Part shown: positions 7,011 through 12,346 of the stretch, one piece after another
Layout: every line of letters starts with the position of its first letter
Position numbering within the stretch: the stretch's first letter is position 1
From: Ruminococcaceae bacterium UBA6845
GTDB lineage: Bacteria; Bacillota; Clostridia; Oscillospirales; Acutalibacteraceae
Reading direction: 5' to 3'
Length of the DNA stretch: 12,346 bases
NCBI GenBank assembly: GCA_002449395.1
Contig: DKDP01000041.1
Coordinates: 1 to 12,346, forward strand
Notes under the pieces: generated by a model
The model's database searches: none
Seen by the model: the letters and a program-made list of their open reading frames with translations, nothing else
Told to the model about the DNA's origin: nothing
Translations under genes and position numbers: made by a program

Positions 7011-8246
7011 TTACTGCTTGGCGCCCTCGTCAAACTTTTCGAGCACCTTTACCGTTGCGGCGAAGCAAGCCGCAAGTCCGTCGAGATTCATATTGTCGTA
7101 GCTGTCACGGCGTGTGTGATAGTATGATTCGAGCTTGTGGTTAAGTCCCGTAATACCTGCCGCACGCATACCCGCCTGAGCGAATGCCGCACTGTCGGTA
7201 GCTCCGCCGAGGGGAGGAACCATACCCTTTTTGCACTGAACGTCAAGCTCGTCTGCCGCCTCCATAAAGAGATCGGATGCGTCCTGATCCGCTTTTACCG
7301 TTCCGTTAAGGTCACGGTAGTTAACCATAAGGAACTTCGGATCGTGGATAGTGTCATACGAATAAATAAAGGTCGGGACGTCGCTGAACTCGTCCTTATG
7401 AGTCTCGCACCACGCCTTGGCGCCTCTGAGACCTGCCTCCTCCGAGCCTGTGAGAACAACTCCGAGCTCGGTGTTTTCAAACTCGATGCCCTCGTCCTTG
7501 AGTGCCTTGAGGAGTGCGATACCCATATAACAGCCGCTGAGGTTGTCGTTCGCACCGTCAACAACACGTCTGTAATTAACCATAAAGTAAAGACCGATGA
7601 TGAAAGGAACAAAGATAAGTCCGATAAGACCTGCCTTGCCGAGCGGTGTTGACGGATCTGCTCCGACCGAGCCGTTCTGAATGAGTTGAATGACCGAAAG
7701 AATGAGATAGTAGAAAGCTCCCGCAAATCCGATCAGTGCGTGAGCCTCGAAGCCGACGCCGCCGAGCGCATAGTTAACCGGCCATTCCCAAGCCGCATCG
7801 GGATGTCCGTTGAAGATAATTCTTCTTTTGGTTTCGCCGGTACATTTCTTGATCGCCGTCACGTTGTGACCCGTCTTTTCGGGGAAAAACTTGTCAACTG
7901 TTTTGAAGTAAAGTCCGAACTGGAGCACAGCGAGCAAAAGTCCGAGGACTATAAGTATAACCGATGCAACAGGGGCGAAGAAATAGAGCACAACCGCCGC
8001 CAGTACAAAGGTGAGCGTGAAGAAAAGCCAGCCGAAGAAAGAACCGGGATTTTCCTTGAACGATTCAACGTCCGCTCTCTCACAGCCACAGTCCTCTTTA
8101 AGAACCTTTGCCATATACTCGCAGGCTTTCTTTTCTCCGATTGAGCCGGGGTCTCTCTTCTCGATTTTTGTGCAGATATGGGTGATTTCTTTCACCATAT
8201 ACTTTGCCGCATCATACTTCTTTTCAATAATTCTTCCAAGATCCAT
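7011..8246 (-). CDS. Membrane-embedded M28 family zinc peptidase
   Basis: A 411-residue protein with the metal-ligand order of family M28 aminopeptidases/carboxypeptidases: H148-x-D150 (FNGHPD), bridging D234 (GANDNLSG), E269-E270 (GSEEAGLRG, base and ligand), D298 (YSYDTIHD) and H377 (YYHTRRD). All expected ligands are present, so activity on peptides is plausible; the substrate is unknown. Two hydrophobic hairpins predict four transmembrane helices, near 70-90, 93-113, 166-188 and 204-224. The second pair is inserted between D150 and D234, within the active-site region. No signal peptide is seen. ATG at 8246 (minus strand) follows AAAGGAG at 8256-8262. It is a single-gene unit, convergent with the atp operon and divergent from the lipid kinase gene. 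Confidence 0.85.
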   Translation of the reverse strand: MDLGRIIEKKYDAAKYMVKEITHICTKIEKRDPGSIGEKKACEYMAKVLKEDCGCERADVESFKENPGSFFGWLFFTLTFVLAAVVLYFFAPVASVILIVLGLLLAVLQFGLYFKTVDKFFPEKTGHNVTAIKKCTGETKRRIIFNGHPDAAWEWPVNYALGGVGFEAHALIGFAGAFYYLILSVIQLIQNGSVGADPSTPLGKAGLIGLIFVPFIIGLYFMVNYRRVVDGANDNLSGCYMGIALLKALKDEGIEFENTELGVVLTGSEEAGLRGAKAWCETHKDEFSDVPTFIYSYDTIHDPKFLMVNYRDLNGTVKADQDASDLFMEAADELDVQCKKGMVPPLGGATDSAAFAQAGMRAAGITGLNHKLESYYHTRRDSYDNMNLDGLAACFAATVKVLEKFDEGAKQ

Positions 8247-8274
8247 TCAATTCAACTCCTTTATTTTATAATAT

Positions 8275-8303
8275 ATATTACCAATTATCGACAAATATGT
8301 CAA
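8275..8303 (-). promoter_or_regulatory. Promoter of the M28 peptidase gene
   Basis: On the minus strand, TTGACA (8303-8298) is a perfect -35, followed by a 17-bp spacer and TAATAT (8280-8275) as -10. Transcription would start near 8268, giving a leader of about 20 nt just long enough to hold the ribosome binding site. Confidence 0.75.
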
Positions 8304-8370
8304 TTATTTTGAACAAAATTTACATAAATAATTACAAAATATTCTTATTGTGCGAATAATCTTTTAATTT

Positions 8371-8391
8371 GCTTTTTCGGCTCAAAAAAGC
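8371..8391. repeat. Short inverted repeat next to the kinase promoter
   Basis: GCTTTTT (8371-8377) and AAAAAGC (8385-8391) form a 7-bp stem immediately upstream of the -35 box at 8393. It could be an operator or an UP-like AT-rich element; low sequence complexity makes chance occurrence quite possible. The rest of the 208-bp intergenic region is AT-rich and shows nothing else beyond the two promoters. Confidence 0.3.
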
Positions 8392-8392
8392 A

Positions 8393-8421
8393 TTGACGAA
8401 AGGTCGGCGGATTGATATAAT
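8393..8421 (+). promoter_or_regulatory. Strong sigma-A type promoter of the lipid kinase gene
   Basis: TTGACG (8393-8398), a 17-bp spacer and a perfect TATAAT (8416-8421). Transcription should start near 8428, about 27 nt before the first possible start codon. This is the best promoter in the window. Confidence 0.85.
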
Positions 8422-8454
8422 TATAATGTTATATGAACGGCAGAGGTCGGTTCA

Positions 8455-9408
8455 TTGAGAAAGGGTGTGTTGTTTTTGAACAGTAAGAAGGCACTTTTGA
8501 TAGTCAATCCGTGTGCCGGACGCAATAACAAGCGGCTCGGTGCCTTGGAGATAGTCAAGAAGTTTTCTGCCCCGGAATGGGATACGGATATCAGAACAAC
8601 ACGATGTCAGGGCGATGCAACAACAATTGTCAGGGAGTGCGGCGAGAACTACGACGTTATTCTCTGCTGCGGCGGAGACGGCACCCTCAATGAGGTCATA
8701 AACGGTCTTATGTCGATTGATAAAAAGGTTCCCGTCGGCTATATTCCCTCAGGCTCGACGAATGACCTTGCCAACACACTCGGAATACCCACTGAGCTCG
8801 GAGCTTCAGCCGATCTGATACAGAGCGGCAAAAAGAATAGCTATGATCTCGGCACGCTTAACGGCAGATATTTCACATATATCGCCTCGTTCGGAATTGC
8901 CACCGACCTTTCGTACAGCACACCGCAAAAGCTGAAGAACATATTCGGTCATGCGGCGTATATGATAAACGGCTTCGTGATACGCTTTATTCCGATGCTC
9001 GTCGGATTCAAGCCTATACATATGAAGATTGAATATGACGGCGGCGTTGTCGAGGACGATTTTTATTTCGGCTCGATATCCAATTCAACCTCGGTTGCGG
9101 GTCTGTTTAAGTTCGACCATCAGGATGTCAAGCTCAATGACGGATATCTCGAACTGTTTATGGTTAAGGGACTTAAGAGAAATATTGACGCCGTTAAGAT
9201 GCTTAAAAAGGCTATCGCTCAGGACTATGACGGCGTCCAGATGATGATTGTAAAGACAAAAAAGGTTAAGATAACCTGCGGACAGGAGGTTCCGTGGACC
9301 CTTGACGGAGAGTTTGGCGGACTTCACCGTGACTGTGAGCTTGAGGTTGTCCACGATGCCTTTGAAATTTTCTCGGAGAACAACAAGCTGTTCTGCCCGA
9401 AGGATTAA
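8455..9408 (+). CDS. Diacylglycerol kinase-type lipid kinase (YegS/DagK family)
   Basis: A 317-residue soluble lipid kinase that would phosphorylate diacylglycerol or a related lipid at the cytoplasmic face of the membrane. The ATP-binding GGDGTLNE motif is at 73-80, preceded by the N-terminal strand ALLIVNPCAGR (13-23). PSGSTNDLA (98-106) is the second conserved loop. The C-terminal beta-sandwich contains LNDGYLELF (227-235) and WTLDGE (281-286), the latter carrying conserved acidic residues of the DagK active site. The start is uncertain: TTG 8455 has AGAGGT at 8442-8447, while TTG 8476 is preceded by AAAGGG at 8460-8465 and would remove seven residues. The gene has its own promoter and terminator. 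Exact lipid substrate cannot be read from sequence. Confidence 0.9.
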   Translation: MRKGVLFLNSKKALLIVNPCAGRNNKRLGALEIVKKFSAPEWDTDIRTTRCQGDATTIVRECGENYDVILCCGGDGTLNEVINGLMSIDKKVPVGYIPSGSTNDLANTLGIPTELGASADLIQSGKKNSYDLGTLNGRYFTYIASFGIATDLSYSTPQKLKNIFGHAAYMINGFVIRFIPMLVGFKPIHMKIEYDGGVVEDDFYFGSISNSTSVAGLFKFDHQDVKLNDGYLELFMVKGLKRNIDAVKMLKKAIAQDYDGVQMMIVKTKKVKITCGQEVPWTLDGEFGGLHRDCELEVVHDAFEIFSENNKLFCPKD

Positions 9409-9425
9409 TGAATTGAATAAATATG

Positions 9426-9463
9426 CCCCCGAAAGCCTTACTGTGTGCTTTCGGGGGTTTGTT
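9426..9463 (+). terminator. Rho-independent terminator of the lipid kinase gene
   Basis: An 11-bp perfect stem (CCCCCGAAAGC, 9426-9436, with GCTTTCGGGGG, 9447-9457), a 10-nt loop and a short T-rich tail (TTTGTT), 17 bp after the kinase stop codon. Confidence 0.9.
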
Positions 9464-9485
9464 AAAGTCGGGTAAAGATTGCTTT

Positions 9486-9560
9486 CAGCGTGGGCTCCTC
9501 CTCCGGGGGAGCTGGCGCGCAAGCGACTGAGGGGTTTTGTTGAAAAGTCTGCTGAAATGT
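9486..9560 (+). repeat. Repeat copy 1 of the right cluster (head only)
   Basis: Begins with GCGTGGGCTCC, the conserved start of the element. Hairpin A pairs 9494-9501 with 9505-9512 (GCTCCTCC / GGGGGAGC, loop TCC). Hairpin B pairs 9516-9518 with 9523-9525 around a GCAA loop, with a further G-C pair after one mismatch. The conserved CTGAGGGGTTTTGT follows. The copy lacks the tail hairpins and is followed directly by the next head, so it looks truncated. Confidence 0.75.
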
Positions 9561-9565
9561 ACTTT

Positions 9566-9715
9566 AAGCGTAGGCTCCTCCTCCGGGGGGGCGCTGGCGG
9601 CGTAGCCGACTGAGGGGTTTTGTAAAAAGTTTGATGAAGTCTTATTTAACCCCTCCGACTTCGGCGCAATCCGCCGAAGCCACCTCCCCTGCAAGGGAGG
9701 CTATAAATATTTTCC
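9566..9715 (+). repeat. Repeat copy 2 of the right cluster (complete)
   Basis: The most complete copy, about 150 bp. In order it shows hairpin A (from 9574), hairpin B (9596-9610, GGC core), the linker TAAAAAGTTTGATGAA, hairpin C (9659-9666 with 9672-9679, CTTCGGCG / CGCCGAAG) and hairpin D (CCTCCC / GGGAGG, 9683-9700). The two ends are imperfect inverted repeats of one another, as in a MITE. Its second half matches 1-101 closely. The last 32 bp (9684-9715) are identical to 9817-9848. Confidence 0.85.
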
Positions 9716-9729
9716 TCGTAATTTACTTT

Positions 9730-9848
9730 CAGCGTAGGCTCCTCCTCCGGGGGAGCTGTCGCGTGAGCGACTGAGGGAGTAAGTGGAAAAGTCAAGAAAA
9801 TCCTGTTAACACTTCGCTCCCCTGCAAGGGAGGCTATAAATATTTTCC
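9730..9848 (+). repeat. Repeat copy 3 of the right cluster (internally shortened)
   Basis: Contains hairpin A, a perfect 5-bp hairpin B (GTCGC / GCGAC, 9758-9762 and 9767-9771) capped by GTGA, then a shorter and different linker (AGTAAGTGGAAAAG), and only hairpin D. Hairpin C is missing. It ends one base before the stop codon of the rhamnosidase gene, so the rhamnosidase transcript runs straight into it in antisense orientation. No separate T-tailed terminator is seen for that gene. Confidence 0.8.
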
Positions 9849-9849
9849 A

Positions 9850-12150
9850 TTATCTTACAATAAACTCTCCGCTTTGGAGTTCCTTTTCGCTTTCGCCGTC
9901 AGCAAATTTTGTGCCGTGGCGGAGCTTTATTTTGCCCTTTACGCCGTCGGGTACGGTGACGCTAAGCCTGATTCCGTCGCCGCTGCGCTCCCAGCGGACA
10001 GACACCTTTCCGGCAGGTGCGGTGTAATGACCGTCGGCGTAGTCAAGAGCCTTGACAAAGGCGGGGGAGATAAGAATATAATTCGGGTCGGTCACATCGG
10101 GATTCGGAATAATACCCGCAAGATTCTTTATAAACCAGGCGGAGATATCGCCGAAGAAGTGATGATTATGCGAAAATCCGTTCGGCGGATTATGTGTTAT
10201 GGCCTCAAAGAGAGTGTTTGCGTTGTATTCTGTGATCCAGCTTGCAAACGACGGGTAGTCGGGCTTTGCGATCATATGAAGAGCGAGCTCCTCATATCCG
10301 AACTCTGCAAGAACGTGGAACATTGTCCTTGCGCCGATAATGCCGACAGTCATATTGTCACCGGCATTGTGAATGAGATCGAGAAGATGAGCGAACGCCT
10401 TTTCCTTTTCGTTGTCGTTAAATGCGCCGTAGTAAATTGCGGCGGCTTGCGTTGTCTGGTGATCGCCGTATACAACAAGATTGCCGTCGATAAGGTGCTT
10501 GCGGAAGCTCGTGCGGAGCTCATCGTGGAGCTTCTGCGCAAATTCGGCACGCAGAGGCATATCGCAGACTCGGAAAATCTCAGCCGCTTTTTCACAGATA
10601 CCCATTGAAACGAGCGTGTCCGTAACCTCAAGGGGACAGGGCGTAACATTGTCAACAGGCAGCCAGTCGCCGAGTCCGATGTGGATAAGACCCTTTTCGT
10701 CAAGTCGGGTCGAGAGGTAGGAAACATAGCGGAAAATTGCCGTTGCGTTTTCGAGAAGAACTTCCTTATCGCCGCTGTACTGCCACATTCTGTACGGTAA
10801 CTCGGTGAGAACTGCGTCCCACGCGGGACCGTTGCCCCATTCAAAGCCCCAGCCGCCTGTCGGCACGATTCCCGGGATTGCGCCTCTCTCGTCCTGAGAT
10901 TTTCTTATGCTGTAAAGCCACTCACGCAGGGTTGCGTCGGGCTCAAGGTTCATCATAAACTGCTCGGCGGAGAGATGGGCGTCGCCCGTCCAGCCGTTCT
11001 TTTCACGGTGAGGGCAGTCCGTCGGGAAGTAGAACATATTTGCAAGGTCACTTCTGATTGTTGCGTCCTGGAGCTTGTTCACAAGCTCGTCCGAGCACTC
11101 AAAGCCGCCCGTCTGACGGATATCGGCGTGCATAACAACATAGGTGAGAAGATCCTCGGTCGCTTGGCTTTCATCAATTCCCGTGACGAAGCAATACTGA
11201 AAACCGTGGTAGCAGAACATCGGCTCCCATATTTCCTCGCCCTCGCCCTTGCAGATATATACCTGAACCTGCGTCATACCGATCGGCTGAAATTCGCATA
11301 TATTTTGCATATCGAGTCCGCCGTCGAAGAGGCTTTCGCCGCAGGACATAACAATTTTCTGACCTTTTCTGCCCTTGATTTTCAGGCGGACAATACCCGT
11401 GATGTTCTCGCCGAAATCATATATGTAACCGTCGTTGCAGTATTCCTCCTCGGGGAGAATGTGCTTCGGAAGATGCTCACGGGGATGAGCAACAGCGGAA
11501 ATGTGACCCTTGTAAAATTTGACGGGCTTTATCTCACGGATCTTTTTGATCAGAGCGTGAGAGCCCTCACGGCATTCGCCCGACGGAGCGTCAACGGAGA
11601 TCGCATTGCCCCAGTCACTGTCGTCAAATTCGGGCAGATTCCAACCGGGAATTTCATTCCTTGCGTCATATCGCTCGCCGCAGCGCAGATCGTCAAAATA
11701 AATGGGGGAGGAGTGAACCTTAAATGTTTCGTCAGCCTCAAACGAGACATCCTTACCCTCGCCGAAGCACTCAAAGCAAAGAGCCAATTTGGGCGCACTT
11801 CTCCAACGTGCAAGCTGAAAATCCCATACCTCGCCGCCGATAGGATTCTGCATACCGTTGCCGAGCGCAAAGGCAATAACATTTTTGCCTTTCTTCAGCT
11901 TATCCGTCAGATCGTAGCGGTCGTAATAGATAAGATCGTTCGGATTGGAAATATACGGAGCAAGACAGCCCCTTGTCATATGCTCGCCGTTGAGCCAAAA
12001 TTCGTAAAAGCCGAGACCCGTTACAAGCATTTCCGCTTTCTCGGGCACGAAGTCGATTTCAAAGGTTTTTCTGAGATACGGCGCAGGAACAAAATGCAAA
12101 AATTCACAGTATTCCTTTGTCGCCGAGATGAATTTGGTACTGAATTTCAT
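9850..12150 (-). CDS. GH78 alpha-L-rhamnosidase
   Basis: A 766-residue glycoside hydrolase expected to release terminal alpha-L-rhamnose from plant glycosides or polysaccharides by inversion. Domain order fits GH78: N-terminal beta-sandwich domains (about 30-200 and 238-345), a catalytic (alpha/alpha)6 barrel (about 350-685) and a C-terminal beta-sandwich (about 690-766). The hallmark motif DCPHREKNGWTGD is at 378-390; by family comparison D378 binds sugar and E383 is the general acid. The likely general base is E649 in ANTLFEA, followed by the conserved SHNHHFFGD (660-668). No signal peptide or membrane helix is seen, so it should act in the cytoplasm on imported oligosaccharides or glycosides. 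GGAGG (12164-12160) precedes the ATG. No transporter or other sugar genes are adjacent inside the window. Confidence 0.9.
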   Translation of the reverse strand: MKFSTKFISATKEYCEFLHFVPAPYLRKTFEIDFVPEKAEMLVTGLGFYEFWLNGEHMTRGCLAPYISNPNDLIYYDRYDLTDKLKKGKNVIAFALGNGMQNPIGGEVWDFQLARWRSAPKLALCFECFGEGKDVSFEADETFKVHSSPIYFDDLRCGERYDARNEIPGWNLPEFDDSDWGNAISVDAPSGECREGSHALIKKIREIKPVKFYKGHISAVAHPREHLPKHILPEEEYCNDGYIYDFGENITGIVRLKIKGRKGQKIVMSCGESLFDGGLDMQNICEFQPIGMTQVQVYICKGEGEEIWEPMFCYHGFQYCFVTGIDESQATEDLLTYVVMHADIRQTGGFECSDELVNKLQDATIRSDLANMFYFPTDCPHREKNGWTGDAHLSAEQFMMNLEPDATLREWLYSIRKSQDERGAIPGIVPTGGWGFEWGNGPAWDAVLTELPYRMWQYSGDKEVLLENATAIFRYVSYLSTRLDEKGLIHIGLGDWLPVDNVTPCPLEVTDTLVSMGICEKAAEIFRVCDMPLRAEFAQKLHDELRTSFRKHLIDGNLVVYGDHQTTQAAAIYYGAFNDNEKEKAFAHLLDLIHNAGDNMTVGIIGARTMFHVLAEFGYEELALHMIAKPDYPSFASWITEYNANTLFEAITHNPPNGFSHNHHFFGDISAWFIKNLAGIIPNPDVTDPNYILISPAFVKALDYADGHYTAPAGKVSVRWERSGDGIRLSVTVPDGVKGKIKLRHGTKFADGESEKELQSGEFIVR

Positions 12151-12177
12151 TATGAATTACCTCCGTTTTATGGGGAT

Positions 12178-12205
12178 TTAATAATAGTCGATGCGGTAGT
12201 GATAA
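12178..12205 (-). promoter_or_regulatory. Possible weak promoter of the rhamnosidase gene
   Basis: On the minus strand, TTATCA (12205-12200) and TATTAA (12183-12178) are separated by 16 bp, each a 4-of-6 match. The position, about 28 bp before the start codon, is suitable, and it sits just outside the repeat beginning near 12208. A weak promoter would fit a gene needing an activator. Confidence 0.3.
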
Positions 12206-12207
12206 CA

Positions 12208-12253
12208 GGCGCCCTTTTAGGGTAGCCGGCGGCGTAAGCCGTCTGAGGGGTTT
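12208..12253 (+). repeat. Repeat copy 4 (head fragment with variant first hairpin)
   Basis: The first hairpin is a diverged short form (CCCTTTTAGGG, 12212-12222). Hairpin B is the best in the window: 6 bp with one G-T wobble (12228-12233 with 12238-12243) capped by GTAA. CTGAGGGGTTT follows. The GCCGTCTGAGGGG part is identical to the start of the copy at the left edge of the window. The tail is missing. Confidence 0.7.
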
Positions 12254-12279
12254 GTGTAGAGTCAGATAAAATTGTTGTG

Positions 12280-12346
12280 AAGCGTGGGCTCCTCCTCCGG
12301 GGGAGCTGTCGGTGAAGCCGACTGAGGGAGTAAGGTTTTATCAGAC
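12280..12346 (+). repeat. Repeat copy 5 (head, continues past the window)
   Basis: Starts with AAGCGTGGGCTCC and contains hairpin A (identical to copy 1) and hairpin B with arms GTCGG / CCGAC (12308-12312 and 12318-12322). ACTGAGGGAGTAAG follows, as in copy 3. It is cut off by the window end, so it may be complete in the genome. Confidence 0.75.

Noticed and set aside
9485..9694. A 69-codon minus-strand open frame inside the repeat cluster
   Set aside because: It is made almost entirely of repeat sequence spanning hairpins of two copies; low-complexity proline/arginine-rich translation of such repeats is a usual annotation artefact.
9486..9848. CRISPR array
   Set aside because: The repeats are long, hairpin-rich, irregularly spaced and of differing length, with no unique uniform spacers and no cas genes.
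12151..12207. Riboswitch or structured leader before the rhamnosidase gene
   Set aside because: The leader is only about 57 bp to the repeat boundary and shows no folded domain apart from the repeat itself.
10975..12225. A 416-codon open frame on the plus strand opposite the rhamnosidase gene, plus a second of 244 codons at 9874-10608
   Set aside because: Both are antisense to a gene with clear GH78 motifs. They have no recognisable domains or convincing ribosome binding sites, and such frames arise from codon bias on the opposite strand.

Overview
The window reads as chromosomal DNA from an anaerobic low-to-medium GC Firmicute, most likely a gut Clostridia of the Ruminococcaceae/Oscillospiraceae type. 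This is an inference from several signs: strong GGAGG-type ribosome binding sites, consensus sigma-A promoters, the Firmicutes atp gene order with an atpI-like gene in front, a c subunit carrying a sodium-binding type motif, and a cytosolic-looking GH78 rhamnosidase. No species can be named from the sequence alone.

Layout. Positions 1-171 hold two pieces of an intergenic hairpin-rich repeat. Positions 262-6913 are a complete, tightly packed F-type ATP synthase operon in the order I, a (B), c (E), b (F), delta (H), alpha (A), gamma (G), beta (D), epsilon (C); neighbouring genes are 29 bp apart or less, or overlap. A stem-loop at 6956-6991 ends the operon and also serves the convergent gene behind it. 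On the minus strand, 7011-8246 encodes a membrane-embedded M28 zinc-peptidase-like protein. It is divergent from a YegS/DagK-type lipid kinase gene (8455-9408); the two genes share an AT-rich intergenic region with a good promoter on each strand. The kinase gene ends at a hairpin terminator (9426-9460). Positions 9486-9848 hold three tandem copies of the repeat seen at the left edge. A GH78 alpha-L-rhamnosidase gene follows on the minus strand (9850-12150), and two more repeat copies lie beyond it (12208-12346, running off the window).

How it works together. The atp operon encodes all eight structural subunits plus an AtpI-like assembly protein. The c subunit has a glutamate in each helix (E31 and E64) followed by Thr-Thr, the arrangement described for the Na+-driven Fusobacterium nucleatum rotor. 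The enzyme is therefore probably coupled to Na+, fitting an anaerobe with a sodium cycle. The epsilon subunit stops after its beta-sandwich and lacks the C-terminal helical inhibitory domain. The peptidase, lipid kinase and rhamnosidase look like independent single-gene units.

The least explained content is the repeat family. It has four successive hairpins, several GNRA-type tetraloops, and base changes between copies that keep the stems paired. It surrounds the rhamnosidase gene on both sides and also lies just upstream of the atp operon. The second unusual item is the peptidase, whose transmembrane hairpin interrupts the metal-binding site.
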